Shown: positions 1 to 9,526, counted from the stretch's first letter. The stretch: DNA of 64,000 nt from Herbaspirillum autotrophicum (GCF_001189915.1 NZ_LFLS01000006.1:124001-188000); one strand, 5' to 3'. A program made the numbers and translations. Notes: generated by a model not told the origin, from the letters alone.

Positions 1-160
1 ATGAAGTGTACGCTGCAATGCCGTAGTTGCGCGGCTTGCGGCTGTATCGGACAAGTCTGAATGACGCGCGGCGGCGGTGCTGACGCACCAGAATGTTTTA
101 CTATAAGCCATACGGGGGAATCGTCATTGACCGGCTGCGTCAGCCAATGCCATCAGCGCC
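1..160. other. Left-edge region without a resolvable gene
   Basis: A short open frame on the plus strand runs from base 1 to a TGA at 58-60 and would encode a cysteine-rich tail (five Cys in 19 residues). It could be the end of a gene that starts left of the window or could be chance. The 100 bases after it hold no clear promoter or ribosome site for the kinase that follows. Confidence 0.3.
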
Positions 161-2704
161 ATGAGTACAGTCATCAACAGCAGCATCACACAATCCGGTT
201 GGCCGCGCGGTGGCGGCAATGCCGGCGCGTTGGTGCGCGGTTTCGACTGGGCCGCGACCAGCATGGGCAAACTTGATGCGTGGCCGCAAAGCTTGCGTAC
301 GGCGGTCGATATCATTTTGAACTCGCCGGTGGCCATGGTGCTGATGTGGGGCGAAGACCATGTCATGTTGTACAACGACAGCTATGCCGAGATTGCAGCC
401 GCCCGCCATCCACACGCACTGGGCGCGACAGTGCCGGCGATCTGGCCGGAAATCTGGGACTGGAACCGCCAGGTGCTGGAAGCCGGGTTTCGCGGCGAAG
501 TGCTGACCTACACGGATCAGCATATGGTCGTGGCCCGCAACGGGCGCGACGAAGACGTCTGGTTCGATCTGTTCTATACCCCTGTCTATGATGAAGCTGC
601 GGCAGTACGCGGCGTATTGTGTACCGTGATTGAAACCACGGCGCGCATGTTGCAGGACCGTGAGCGGCAGCAAAAAGAACAGCGTTTGCAGCGCATTAAC
701 CGCAGCCTCGCGGTGGAGACCGGATTTCTGCGCGATCTGTTTGAGCAGGCGCCGGGTTTCATGGCCGTGTTGCGCGGACCCACGCATGTGGTGGAACTGG
801 CAAACAGTTCCTGTCTGCGCTTGTTTCACCGTACCGCGGTTACGGGTAAGCCGATACGCAGCGTATTGCCTGAGGTGGCAGACGGAGAAAAGTCGGTATT
901 CGATTTGCTGGATCATGTGTATCGCAGCGGCACCCCCTATGTCGGACGCGAGCAGCATTATTTGTTGCCGACCGAGCACGGCGAACTGGAGGCGCGGGTA
1001 CTGGATTTCATCTTCCAGCCGATTCGCTCGGTGGACGGACGTGTCACCGGCATTTTTATCGAAGGCAGCGATATCACCGAGCGTTGTGTTGCCCAAGAGG
1101 CATTGCTGCATTTGAATGAAACGCTGGAACTGCGCGTGGCCGAAGAAATCCGCAAGAGCAGCGAAGCTGAAGAAGCCTTGCGGCAATTACAGAAAATGGA
1201 AGCGGTGGGGCAATTGACCGGCGGTATTGCGCACGATTTCAATAATGTCTTGCAAGTCATTACCGGCAATCTGCAATTGCTGCAAGCCGATCGCAACTTG
1301 TCCGATCAAACCAATCTGCGTCTGGAACGCGCCGTGACGGCGGCCGGGCGCGGTGCCAAACTGTCGACGCAATTGCTGGCATTCGCGCGGCGGCAGCCGT
1401 TGCAGCCAGTCAGTACCAATCCGGGGCGGGTATTGCATGGCATGCAGGATTTGTTGCGACGGGCACTGGTAGAGACAATACAGATCGACAACGCGATTGA
1501 CAGCGACATCTGGAATACGCTGATTGATCCGCATCAGTTCGAAAGCATGATCGTCAATGTGGTGCTGAATGCGGCCGACGCCATGCCCGATGGCGGCGTC
1601 CTGACGCTGCAGGCGCGCAATGCGACATTGCCGGACCCGGCATGGCCGGGCGCCGACCATGTCAGCCCGGGCGAATACGTGGTGCTGACGATCAGTGATA
1701 ACGGCCGTGGCATGCCGGCGGATGTGCGGGCCCGCGCATTCGAACCCTTCTTTACCACCAAAGGCGCCGGCAGCGGTTTGGGGCTGAGCATGGTGTACGG
1801 CTTCGTGCACCAGAGCGGCGGCCACATCGATATCGACAGCGAACTGGGGCGCGGCACGGCGATTCGCATTTATCTGCGGCGCTCGATGGCAGCCGATGTC
1901 ATCGTGCAGGAACCGGGTGACGAGCTTGTGCGCGGCGGCAATGAAACGGTACTGGTGGTAGAGGATGATGCCAGTGTGCGGCTCACCGTGCACGATACGT
2001 TGAGTACCCTCGGTTACCGGGTAGTGACTGCGGTCAACGGCGATGACGCGCTGGATATGCTGCGCCGTGGGGTTACCGTCGACATGCTGTTTACCGATGT
2101 GATCATGCCGGGCCATGTGCGCAGTCCTGATCTGGCACGTCACGCCAGAGAACTGTTGCCGCAGGTGCAGATATTGTTTACCTCGGGTTATGCCGAGGAT
2201 GCCATTGTTCATGATGGCCGGCTCGACAGCGGCGTGGCCTTGCTGAGCAAGCCGTACCGTCAGGAAACCCTGGCCCGGAAAATCCGCGCCATGCTGGATC
2301 GCAAGGCCAGCGTGATGCCGGACCCGGTGGCGGTGCAGCCCGCTGCCGGTTTCCGTATCCTGGTGGTGGAAGATAACCTCGACGCCCAGCATCTGGTATG
2401 TGAATTGCTGGAGTCGCTGGGGCACAGCGCCGAGGGACACACCAATGGCGAAACTGCATTGACCGCGTTGGCCGCTGGTGCGTTTGATGTGTTGTTTACC
2501 GATGTCAGTCTGCCCGGCATCTCCGGGGTTGAGCTGGCACGCCGGGCACGGGTTGCCCAGCCGGCGCTGCATATCGTATTCGCTTCCGGCTACGGTAACG
2601 TGGTCACCAAGAATGCCGGAATTGATGCCTTTTCCTTACCCAAACCATTCGATCTCGAACAACTGGAAGCAGTGCTGGCATTGATTTCTGCCACTCCGCG
2701 CTGA
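161..2704 (+). CDS. Hybrid sensor histidine kinase with PAS domains and two C-terminal receivers
   Basis: 847 residues, with no transmembrane segment or signal peptide visible, so probably a cytoplasmic sensor. Two PAS-like regions fill roughly residues 30-315. A short coiled coil precedes the dimerisation domain, whose phospho-acceptor His sits near residue 357 in GGIAHDFNN. The ATPase domain (about 460-580) shows NAAD, DNGRGM and GSGLGLSM boxes. Two receivers follow: about 595-715 (acidic pair VEDD, phospho-Asp in FTDVIMPG, Lys in SKPY) and about 728-845 (VEDN, FTDVSLPG, PKPF). No DNA-binding output or Hpt domain is present, so phosphate probably moves to a partner encoded elsewhere, or the receivers tune the kinase. 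The start ATG lacks a strong ribosome site. No regulator gene is adjacent, so the stimulus and target are unknown. Confidence 0.9.
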   Translation: MSTVINSSITQSGWPRGGGNAGALVRGFDWAATSMGKLDAWPQSLRTAVDIILNSPVAMVLMWGEDHVMLYNDSYAEIAAARHPHALGATVPAIWPEIWDWNRQVLEAGFRGEVLTYTDQHMVVARNGRDEDVWFDLFYTPVYDEAAAVRGVLCTVIETTARMLQDRERQQKEQRLQRINRSLAVETGFLRDLFEQAPGFMAVLRGPTHVVELANSSCLRLFHRTAVTGKPIRSVLPEVADGEKSVFDLLDHVYRSGTPYVGREQHYLLPTEHGELEARVLDFIFQPIRSVDGRVTGIFIEGSDITERCVAQEALLHLNETLELRVAEEIRKSSEAEEALRQLQKMEAVGQLTGGIAHDFNNVLQVITGNLQLLQADRNLSDQTNLRLERAVTAAGRGAKLSTQLLAFARRQPLQPVSTNPGRVLHGMQDLLRRALVETIQIDNAIDSDIWNTLIDPHQFESMIVNVVLNAADAMPDGGVLTLQARNATLPDPAWPGADHVSPGEYVVLTISDNGRGMPADVRARAFEPFFTTKGAGSGLGLSMVYGFVHQSGGHIDIDSELGRGTAIRIYLRRSMAADVIVQEPGDELVRGGNETVLVVEDDASVRLTVHDTLSTLGYRVVTAVNGDDALDMLRRGVTVDMLFTDVIMPGHVRSPDLARHARELLPQVQILFTSGYAEDAIVHDGRLDSGVALLSKPYRQETLARKIRAMLDRKASVMPDPVAVQPAAGFRILVVEDNLDAQHLVCELLESLGHSAEGHTNGETALTALAAGAFDVLFTDVSLPGISGVELARRARVAQPALHIVFASGYGNVVTKNAGIDAFSLPKPFDLEQLEAVLALISATPR

Positions 2705-2877
2705 TCCGCATTCAATCGTCATTCAATCGTCCTTTGCGCCGCACCCGGCTTTTACGCTGACAGCCAAAGCAGTGCTTGTCCGGCAGCGTGGCGGCTGTGG
2801 CCGGCCTATGATGCAGGGAGCCAGTGTCGCAGTGTCGCGAGTCTGGCTCGCTTTCCTCACCTTCACAGGAGCTGGCC

Positions 2878-3237
2878 ATGGATACACCCAAGCGCAAGTA
2901 CACCGATCCGCTGGGACGACCGCTGGAACAGGGTAGTCCGAGCTTTACCGATCAACAGGCCGGCGGCGATCTTACCGGGCGCGAGACCGATCCGCGTGAC
3001 GACAATTTCAGCAGCGATGCCAAGGGGCAACTGACGCGTGACATGTCTTCCGGGCCGGACTCATTGCCCGGCACCTCATCCGACCTGTTGCGTGAACAAC
3101 CGATTGTGCCGCCGGCAGCAACGCCGAAAGGGCGCACGATACCCGTGATCGCCCCGGACGGCAGCGAAGACCCGGGTTCCAGTATGGATGACGGACTGGC
3201 GCCCACGGCGCCGCCCAGCAAAGTGCCGCCAGGCTGA
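2878..3237 (+). CDS. Small disordered hypothetical protein
   Basis: 119 residues starting at the ATG at 2878, which has a good ribosome site (AGGAG) just upstream; a longer frame from 2824 is not supported by one. The protein is rich in Pro, Gly, Ser and Asp, has no hydrophobic segment and no cysteine, and should be largely unstructured. I do not recognise a family. It sits between the hybrid kinase and the cation antiporter on the same strand. Two further small Pro/Asp-rich genes lie within 2.5 kb, which suggests a set of stress-type hydrophilic proteins (inference only). Confidence 0.6.
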   Translation: MDTPKRKYTDPLGRPLEQGSPSFTDQQAGGDLTGRETDPRDDNFSSDAKGQLTRDMSSGPDSLPGTSSDLLREQPIVPPAATPKGRTIPVIAPDGSEDPGSSMDDGLAPTAPPSKVPPG

Positions 3238-3320
3238 AGCGCGGCACCTTGCCAGACGGCCCTGGCGGCAAGTCATCGTAAGCACCGGGAGACATCATCG
3301 ATATTCCAACCATTTATTTT

Positions 3321-4598
3321 TTGCTGGCCGGCGTATTGCTGATGTCGATGGTGTTTCTGGAGCCGATGTTGCAGCAATTACCGTTCAGCGCCGCCATGAT
3401 TTATCTGCCGGTCGGCTGGCTGCTGGGCCCGGGCGGCAGCGGCCTGATTGCAGTGGACCTGATGTCGCAGTCGTCATGGCTGACCGTCATCACGCGCGTG
3501 GCCTTGTTGCTGTCCCTGTTTACGGTCGGCCTCAAATTGCGGGTGGCGTGGCGCAACCGTCTCTGGTGGCTGCCGTTCCGGCTCGGCGTGCTGGCCATGC
3601 TGGTGACCATTCCTTTGTTGGCCTGGTGCGCCGCCTTCCTGTTTGATTTGCCGTTTGCCGTGGCCTTGTTGCTGGCAGCGATTCTGGCGCCCACCGATCC
3701 GGTACTGGCTTCCGATGTGCAAATACAAGATATTGATGATCCCGACAGCTTGCGTTTCAGTCTGAGCGGCGAGGGCGGACTCAATGACGGTACCGCCTTT
3801 CCGTTCATCATGCTGGCGCTGGCATTGCTCGGCGTGCCGCAGGCTGAGTCATACGGCGGCGCAGCCTTCTGGTGGCATGTCTCATGGGGGGTGACAGCGG
3901 GCATTGCCGGCGGTGCGCTGGTCGGCTGGGGCTTGTCGCGGCTGGTACTACTCATGCGCCAGCGCTTCCGGCTCGCGCTCGGCATGGAAGAATTCATGGC
4001 AATCGGCATCGTCATGTTGTCCTATGGCCTGGCTGAACTGGTCCACGGCATCGGATTTCTGGCGGTGTTTGCGGCGGGTCTGGCGATGCGTCAAATGGAG
4101 TCGGCCAGCAGTGGCGACAAGAGCGCCGGTGAGATTGTCGCGGCCTCGGGTTCGGGTACCGAAGCTGCCACAGATCCGGAGCAGGCGCCGGTATATCTGA
4201 CGCAGACCGTGCTCGGTTTCAATCAGCAAATGGAACATTTTGCCGAATTTTTCATGGTGTTGTTATTGGGCATATTATTGTCGGCGACCGGTGTTTCGCT
4301 GGAAGGGGCGTTGCTGGCGCTGTTGCTGTTTTTCATTGTGCGCCCGCTGTCGGTGGCAATGGCCCTGACTGCTTCCAACACCTCGGCGGTGCACCGCTGG
4401 CTGATCGCCTGGTTTGGCATCCGCGGCATCGGCTCCCTCTATTATTTGTGTTTTTCCTTGCAATACTGGGACCAGCCATTGACGCGCCGGATTGCGACCG
4501 ATGTATTGACCGTGGTGGCAATGTCGATCGTGTTGCACGGCATTTCGGCGACACCCTTGATGCGCATGTATCGTCGTTCGCAGTCGCGCAAATCGTAA
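3321..4598 (+). CDS. Cation:proton antiporter, CPA1/NhaP type
   Basis: About 425 residues, almost all hydrophobic helices (10-12 predicted by eye), with the family signature LAAILAPTDPVLASDVQ around residues 115-130 and GEGGLNDGTAFPF around 150-160, the region that carries the ion-binding acidic residues. A long hydrophilic loop (about 255-290) interrupts the helices. It should exchange Na+ or K+ for H+ across the inner membrane. The start is uncertain. The open frame begins with TTG at 3321, but coding continues upstream in frame to an ATC-ATC pair at 3294-3299 behind a GGGAGA ribosome site, which hints at a rare ATC start. The first ATG (3342) would cut into the first helix. Confidence 0.85.
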   Translation: MLAGVLLMSMVFLEPMLQQLPFSAAMIYLPVGWLLGPGGSGLIAVDLMSQSSWLTVITRVALLLSLFTVGLKLRVAWRNRLWWLPFRLGVLAMLVTIPLLAWCAAFLFDLPFAVALLLAAILAPTDPVLASDVQIQDIDDPDSLRFSLSGEGGLNDGTAFPFIMLALALLGVPQAESYGGAAFWWHVSWGVTAGIAGGALVGWGLSRLVLLMRQRFRLALGMEEFMAIGIVMLSYGLAELVHGIGFLAVFAAGLAMRQMESASSGDKSAGEIVAASGSGTEAATDPEQAPVYLTQTVLGFNQQMEHFAEFFMVLLLGILLSATGVSLEGALLALLLFFIVRPLSVAMALTASNTSAVHRWLIAWFGIRGIGSLYYLCFSLQYWDQPLTRRIATDVLTVVAMSIVLHGISATPLMRMYRRSQSRKS

Positions 4599-4741
4599 CT
4601 TCCATTGATTAATCTTTCGATTTTTTCTCCCTTGTTTTTGTAGGTGTTATGGAAGTGAAAAAGCGCGTTTGTCTGATATCGACATTGGGTGATTTTGTCC
4701 TATCCTGAAGCATGTGCTCCATTTATGATGAAAGGATGTTT

Positions 4742-5109
4742 ATGTCGCTATGCCAACACAAGCCGCAGGACGTACCCCCGCTGGAGGTGCCGCCGCTGGA
4801 TCCGACACCGCGCCAGGAACCCATCCCGCATCAAAACCCGACTTGACCCCCGGTATGCATACACCGCAAGAGATCCCCGATCCGGCAGAATTGCCGCCCG
4901 ATCTGCCGGTACGTGAGCCGGCGCCGGTAGAAGACCCGCCGCGCAATCCGGATCCTGAACGACGTGCGCCGGAGCCGGCTGAGATACCGATCAAACTGCG
5001 CAGCCTGAACCCGCCGGCGCAGGTCAGACAAGTCAGACAAGGCAGCGCGAAGTTGGCCTGCCTCAATATCATTTTTCAGGAGAAATATCATGGTCACCAG
5101 CACCCTTGA
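4742..5109 (+). CDS. Proline-rich small protein, probably frameshifted near 4834-4846
   Basis: The ATG at 4742 has a good ribosome site (AAAGGA at 4731-4736) and opens a Pro-rich frame (PPLEVPPLDPTP) that ends at TGA 4844-4846 after 34 codons. The same style of sequence then continues in the -1 frame (TPQEIPDPAELPPDLPV) up to 5109. At 4834-4840 the bases AAACCCG fit the X-XXY-YYZ slippery pattern in the correct phase, and a -1 step there joins the two halves smoothly into one Pro/Glu/Asp-rich protein of about 120 residues. A simple one-base deletion explains the data equally well. The alternative is an unshifted protein of 119 residues from ATG 4750, whose first 35 residues look less coding-like. 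No domain recognised; the end overlaps the next gene. Confidence 0.4.
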
Positions 5110-5488
5110 TCCGGACATTTTTTCGACTGCCGACCGGCAATTGGGAAAAGGACATGGCAATCGCGCACTGGGACCTGGAGATACCTCCGACAGCGGCAGC
5201 GATGTATGCAATCTGGCAACGGAGTCCGACAGCGACTCGCATGGCACCGGCGAACGCGCCTCGGTGAGCATGGCGACGGCACCGCGGGCACCGGAAAGTC
5301 CGGAAGCCGTGGAACAGATTGCCAGCGATAACGGTGTCGCCGAAGACATTGTCGAAGCGGATGAAAAGGATTTGGCGCGGCAGAAAAAAAGCGCTCGCGA
5401 AGCACACCTCGAACAGGAACTTGATGATGCGCTGGAACATACGTTTCCCGCCAGCGATCCGGTCAGTCTGACGCCACCGAAAAAATAA
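5090..5488 (+). CDS. Small hypothetical protein with conserved ASDPVS tail
   Basis: 132 residues from an ATG with a CAGGAG ribosome site. It is hydrophilic and acidic, with Ser, Asp and Glu dominating and no membrane segment. The C-terminus (LEHTFPASDPVSLTPP) is a short motif I associate with many small uncharacterised proteobacterial proteins; its function is unknown. The start overlaps the end of the preceding proline-rich frame, so the two are probably co-transcribed. Confidence 0.65.
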   Translation: MVTSTLDPDIFSTADRQLGKGHGNRALGPGDTSDSGSDVCNLATESDSDSHGTGERASVSMATAPRAPESPEAVEQIASDNGVAEDIVEADEKDLARQKKSAREAHLEQELDDALEHTFPASDPVSLTPPKK

Positions 5489-5642
5489 AAGGATGCCGGC
5501 GCTCAACGCGCCGACCACAAAACAACATCGTTATGTCTTTAAATTTTTTGCATTTGCTTTTTATGTTTGGAGTAACATCGTTGCATCGATACCCAGAAGG
5601 AATTCGAATGATGACACTGAACAACGGATCGGAGTCTCGCGC

Positions 5643-6413
5643 ATGACGCCATCTGATCCTCGTTACAACGTCCACACTTCCGGTGCTTCCGCCGCCCGAA
5701 CCTCTTCCGGGTCAGATACATCAACTGCCTCACTACCGTCCGCAGCGCTTGCCGCCGGGACCGACAGCTCTTCCGGTTCTTCTCGTTCCGCCTCGCACAT
5801 CTTGTCACGACGCACCTTGCTGATCGGCATTGCCGCCTTTTTGGCGGATGCCGCATTGATGCCGCGTTTTTCGATTGGTCAGTCGGTGCCGCCGACCGCC
5901 AGCGGTGCCAACGCCGGCGCTGGCAATGCCAATACGGCAGTGGCCAGCGGCGCCTTTCTGGCGTTATCGAAAGCCTTGACCGGACATGCTGATCTCAACC
6001 CCGAAACCGCTGGCCGCATGGCAGTCGCGCTGCATGGTTTGAATCCCGATTTCGCTACGCAGGTTGCCAGCCTGAGTGCACTGGTGCAGCCGGGACAGGA
6101 ACCCAAGGCGTTGCTGGAATCGGCATCCGCCGTGGCCGGTTTGCGCGAGGCCGCGCTGGCGATTGTGGCTGCCTGGTACACCGGCACCATCGGCAGCGGC
6201 GCCAAAGCCACCGTGGTTTCGTATTACGAAGCGCTGATGTACCGGCCGACCGCCGATGCACAGGAAGTGCCTACTTATTGCACGCATGGCGGTGGCTGGT
6301 GGACCGAAGCACCACCTGAAGCAGGTGTCGGCGCGCCGCAAGAGCGGCCGGCAGCGAGTGCCCCGTCTACCGTTGGCACGCCTGAACCGAAGCAGCAGCC
6401 AGGAAAGTCTTGA
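5643..6413 (+). CDS. Sugar/alcohol dehydrogenase small subunit, Tat-exported (FAD-SLDH type)
   Basis: 256 residues. The mature part matches the small subunit of membrane-bound FAD sugar dehydrogenases (sorbitol, glucose or gluconate type): a leading FLALSKALTGH segment, then IVAAWYTGTIG and VSYYEALMYRP, and a C-terminal PTYCTHGGGWW stretch. A twin-arginine signal (SRRTLLIG) lies near residue 55 before a hydrophobic run, so this subunit probably carries its folded partner out through the Tat system. The Ser/Thr/Ala-rich region before the RR motif (about 54 residues) is unusually long. The ATG at 5643 is chosen for its CGGAG ribosome site; a longer frame from 5493 exists. The stop almost touches the FAD-subunit start. 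Confidence 0.85.
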   Translation: MTPSDPRYNVHTSGASAARTSSGSDTSTASLPSAALAAGTDSSSGSSRSASHILSRRTLLIGIAAFLADAALMPRFSIGQSVPPTASGANAGAGNANTAVASGAFLALSKALTGHADLNPETAGRMAVALHGLNPDFATQVASLSALVQPGQEPKALLESASAVAGLREAALAIVAAWYTGTIGSGAKATVVSYYEALMYRPTADAQEVPTYCTHGGGWWTEAPPEAGVGAPQERPAASAPSTVGTPEPKQQPGKS

Positions 6414-6415
6414 AC

Positions 6416-8068
6416 ATGAAATCACCTATTTTTGAAGCCGACGGCAATGCCGTTGCCGATGTCATCGTGGTCGGATCCGGTGTGGTCGGCGCGATGATCG
6501 CCGATCAACTGGCCGGGCAGGGATATTCGGTATTGATACTGGAAGCAGGTTTGCGTATCGAGCGCGGCCAGGCAGTGGAAAACTGGCGCAACATGCCATT
6601 TGAAAATCGTGTCGGTTCCGATTATCAGGGACTGTATCCGCAAGCGCCGAATGCGCCGGCGCCGCTGTACTTTCCCAAGAATGATTACGTCGGTTTGAGC
6701 GGCCCCAGCGGCAGCAGTTTTCAGCAAGGTTATCTGCGCGCCGTGGGCGGCACTACCTGGCACTGGGCGGCATCGTGCTGGCGCCATCTGCCGGTCGATC
6801 TGCGCATGAAGAGTGCCTATGGTGTCGGCCGCGACTGGCCGATTTCCTATGAGGAACTGGAACCCTACTATTGCCGCGCCGAGCAGGAAATGGGTGTGTC
6901 CGGGCCCAACGATCCGGCATTGCAATCGCCGGTTGAACGCAGCCAGCCGTATCCGATGGATATGGTGCCGTGGGGCTATGGCGACAAGCGCTTTGCCGAA
7001 ATCGTCAATCCGTATGGATATCGTTCGGTGCCGATTCCGCAAGGACGCAGCGTCAAGCCATGGAAAGAACGGCCGGCCTGCTGCGGCAACAATAACTGCC
7101 AGCCGATTTGCCCGATTGGCGCCATGTACAGCGGCATCAACCATGTGCAGAGCGCCGAGCGCAAGGGCGCGCAAGTGATTGCGGAAGCGGTGGTGTACAA
7201 GATCGATACGGATGACAATAATCGTGTCACCGCCGTGCATTGGTACGACGCCGGCAAGAAATCGCATCGCGCCAGCGGCAAGGCCTTCGTGCTCGCCTGC
7301 AACAGTATAGAAACACCACGGCTGTTATTGCTGGCAGCCAATCCGCGCAATCCGAACGGCATTGCCAACAGCTCGGATCAGGTCGGCCGCAACATGATGG
7401 ACCACTCCGGATTCCATTGCACGTTTCTGGCCAATGAGCCGATCTGGACCGGGCGCGGTCCGGCGCAGAGCAGTTGTCTGGTGGGGCCGCGCGACGGCAA
7501 ATTCCGCTCGGAATATTCTGCCAACAAAATGATCCTGAACAATATATCGCGGGTCGGTCCGGCCACGCAGCAAGCGCTGAAACTGGGGCTGGTAGGCAAA
7601 GAACTCGATGATGAAATCCGCCGTCGTGCTGCTTATGGCGTAGATCTCTCCATCAGCCTTGAGCCGTTGCCGGATCCTGCCAATCGCCTGACCCTGAGTC
7701 CGACCCGGCGCGATCCGCTGGGTCTGGCGTGCCCGGACATTCACTACGACGTCGGCGATTACGTGCGGCGTGGCGCCGAGGCGGCACATAAGCAACTGGA
7801 AGAGATCGGGCGCTTGTTCAAGGCGGTCGAGTTCGATATCACCACCAGCCTGAATGCGAACAATCACATCATGGGCGGCAACATCATGGGCAGCAATCCG
7901 AATGACTCGGTGGTGGATGGCAATTGCCGTACCCACGATCACGCCAATTTGTGGTTGCCGGGCGGCGGTGCGATGCCGTCGGCGAGCGTGGTCAACAGCA
8001 CCTTGAGCATGGCGGCGCTGGGCTTGAAAGCCGCCGATGCCATCTCGCAAACGCTGGCGAAAGGTTGA
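6416..8068 (+). CDS. FAD-dependent GMC oxidoreductase, catalytic subunit of the membrane dehydrogenase
   Basis: 550 residues. The N-terminus has the FAD-binding motif GSGVVGAMIADQL (residues 20-32) followed by LILEAG. A cysteine set CC-x4-C-x3-C at residues 222, 223, 228 and 232 matches the 3Fe-4S ligand pattern of bacterial FAD glucose-dehydrogenase alpha subunits. The C-terminal GMC region contains NNHIMGGNIMG and the HDHANLW segment expected near the catalytic His. It has no signal peptide of its own and should be exported with the Tat-bearing small subunit. Electrons would pass FAD to Fe-S to the hemes of the next gene and on to ubiquinone. The substrate (sugar, polyol or sugar acid) cannot be told from sequence. 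Start ATG 6416 follows AGGAAAG. Confidence 0.9.
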   Translation: MKSPIFEADGNAVADVIVVGSGVVGAMIADQLAGQGYSVLILEAGLRIERGQAVENWRNMPFENRVGSDYQGLYPQAPNAPAPLYFPKNDYVGLSGPSGSSFQQGYLRAVGGTTWHWAASCWRHLPVDLRMKSAYGVGRDWPISYEELEPYYCRAEQEMGVSGPNDPALQSPVERSQPYPMDMVPWGYGDKRFAEIVNPYGYRSVPIPQGRSVKPWKERPACCGNNNCQPICPIGAMYSGINHVQSAERKGAQVIAEAVVYKIDTDDNNRVTAVHWYDAGKKSHRASGKAFVLACNSIETPRLLLLAANPRNPNGIANSSDQVGRNMMDHSGFHCTFLANEPIWTGRGPAQSSCLVGPRDGKFRSEYSANKMILNNISRVGPATQQALKLGLVGKELDDEIRRRAAYGVDLSISLEPLPDPANRLTLSPTRRDPLGLACPDIHYDVGDYVRRGAEAAHKQLEEIGRLFKAVEFDITTSLNANNHIMGGNIMGSNPNDSVVDGNCRTHDHANLWLPGGGAMPSASVVNSTLSMAALGLKAADAISQTLAKG

Positions 8069-8071
8069 ATC

Positions 8072-9526
8072 ATGGGGCGCAATCAATTGCTGCAGCGTTG
8101 CCGTCTGGTGGCGGTCACCGTGGGCTTGCTGCTGGCGGCAGGTACCGGCCAGGCACAACAAGCTGAGCCCGTGCCGTTGCCCAGTGGCGGCACCCGCGCG
8201 GCGCTGATCGAACAGGGGCGTTATCTGGCGGTGGTCGGCGACTGCATGGCTTGCCATACCGTACCCAAAGGTGGCGCGCCGTTTGCCGGCGGCTACGGTA
8301 TCGCATCGCCGCTGGGTCTGATTTATTCGACCAATATCACGCCGTCCAAAACCAGCGGTATCGGCAATTACACGGAGCAGCAATTTTCACGCGCCTTGCG
8401 CGAGGGCGTGCGGGCTGACGGCAGTCATCTGTATCCGGCCATGCCGTACACTTCGTACACCTTGCTCAGTGATGATGACGTGCATGCGCTGTACACCTAT
8501 TTCATGCAAGCGGTGAAACCGGTCGAGGTAGCGCCGCCGGCGACGCACTTGCCGTTCCCGTTCAATATCCGGGCCTCGATGGCGGCCTGGAATCTGCTGT
8601 TTCTGGATAACCGGCGTTTTGTTGCCGATGGCAGCCAGAAGCAGGAAATCAATCGCGGCACCTATCTGGCCGAAGGGCTGGCGCATTGCAGTGCCTGCCA
8701 CACGCCGCGCAACGCCTTGATGGCGGAAGACAAGAAACAAGCCTTGGGCGGTGCGGCACTGGGGCCATGGTATGCGCCGAATATCACTTCCGACAAAGTC
8801 AGTGGCATTGGTGACTGGAGCGACAACGATTTGCGGACCTATCTGAAAACCGGTCATGTGCGTGGCAAGAGTCAAGCCGCCGGGGGCATGGCGGAGGCCA
8901 TCGAAAATAGTTTGCAGTATCTGCATGACGACGACGTGACGGCGCTGGTGGCTTATCTGCGCAACACCAAACCGATCCGCACTGCAACCGATGTCAAGGC
9001 GGCGCATGATTTTGGTCAGGCGCGCAGCATGGAAGCCAGTCTGCGCGGTGCGCGCGGACCCAATGAGCGCCATAGCCTGGATAGCGGCGCGGTGCTTTAC
9101 AGTGCCTATTGCGCCAGTTGCCATCAGGCCAGCGGACGCGGCAGCGACAATGGCAATTATCCGTCGCTGTTTCACAATACTGCGACCGGATCAGCCAATC
9201 CGGCCAATCTGGTGGCGACCATCCTGTATGGGGTCGAACGCAAGGTGGGCGACAAGGAAGTCATGATGCCGCGCTTCGACAGCATGTCTTATCTCAATCC
9301 GTTGAGCAACGATCAGATTGCCGCGATTTCCAACTATGTATTGCAGCAATACGGCAATCCGGAAGCGAAGGTGACCGCCCATGACGTGGCGGTGGCGCGG
9401 GAAGGCGGGCCCAAACCCTTGCTGGCCAAAACGCAACCCTACATGATCCCGGTCATCGGCATTGCCGTTCTGATAATCTTGTTGCTGATCGCCGGTTTGT
9501 TGCGTCGCCGGCGCCGCCGGCCCTGA
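8072..9526 (+). CDS. Membrane triheme cytochrome c subunit of the dehydrogenase
   Basis: 484 residues with an N-terminal signal peptide, three CxxCH heme sites (CMACH at 58-62, CSACH near 206-210, CASCH near 347-351) and a C-terminal membrane anchor followed by an Arg-rich cytoplasmic tail. This is the architecture of the cytochrome subunit of gluconate, sorbitol and fructose dehydrogenases. It should hold the complex on the periplasmic face of the inner membrane and transfer electrons to quinone. It starts 3 bases after the FAD subunit, so the three genes form one operon. No terminator with a U-run follows. Confidence 0.92.
   Translation: MGRNQLLQRCRLVAVTVGLLLAAGTGQAQQAEPVPLPSGGTRAALIEQGRYLAVVGDCMACHTVPKGGAPFAGGYGIASPLGLIYSTNITPSKTSGIGNYTEQQFSRALREGVRADGSHLYPAMPYTSYTLLSDDDVHALYTYFMQAVKPVEVAPPATHLPFPFNIRASMAAWNLLFLDNRRFVADGSQKQEINRGTYLAEGLAHCSACHTPRNALMAEDKKQALGGAALGPWYAPNITSDKVSGIGDWSDNDLRTYLKTGHVRGKSQAAGGMAEAIENSLQYLHDDDVTALVAYLRNTKPIRTATDVKAAHDFGQARSMEASLRGARGPNERHSLDSGAVLYSAYCASCHQASGRGSDNGNYPSLFHNTATGSANPANLVATILYGVERKVGDKEVMMPRFDSMSYLNPLSNDQIAAISNYVLQQYGNPEAKVTAHDVAVAREGGPKPLLAKTQPYMIPVIGIAVLIILLLIAGLLRRRRRRP

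Noticed and set aside
140-2572. Long minus-strand frames opposite the hybrid kinase (348 and 461 residues)
   Set aside because: They are His/Gln/Arg-rich, match no family and lie fully antisense to a clear kinase. High GC in third positions keeps such frames open.
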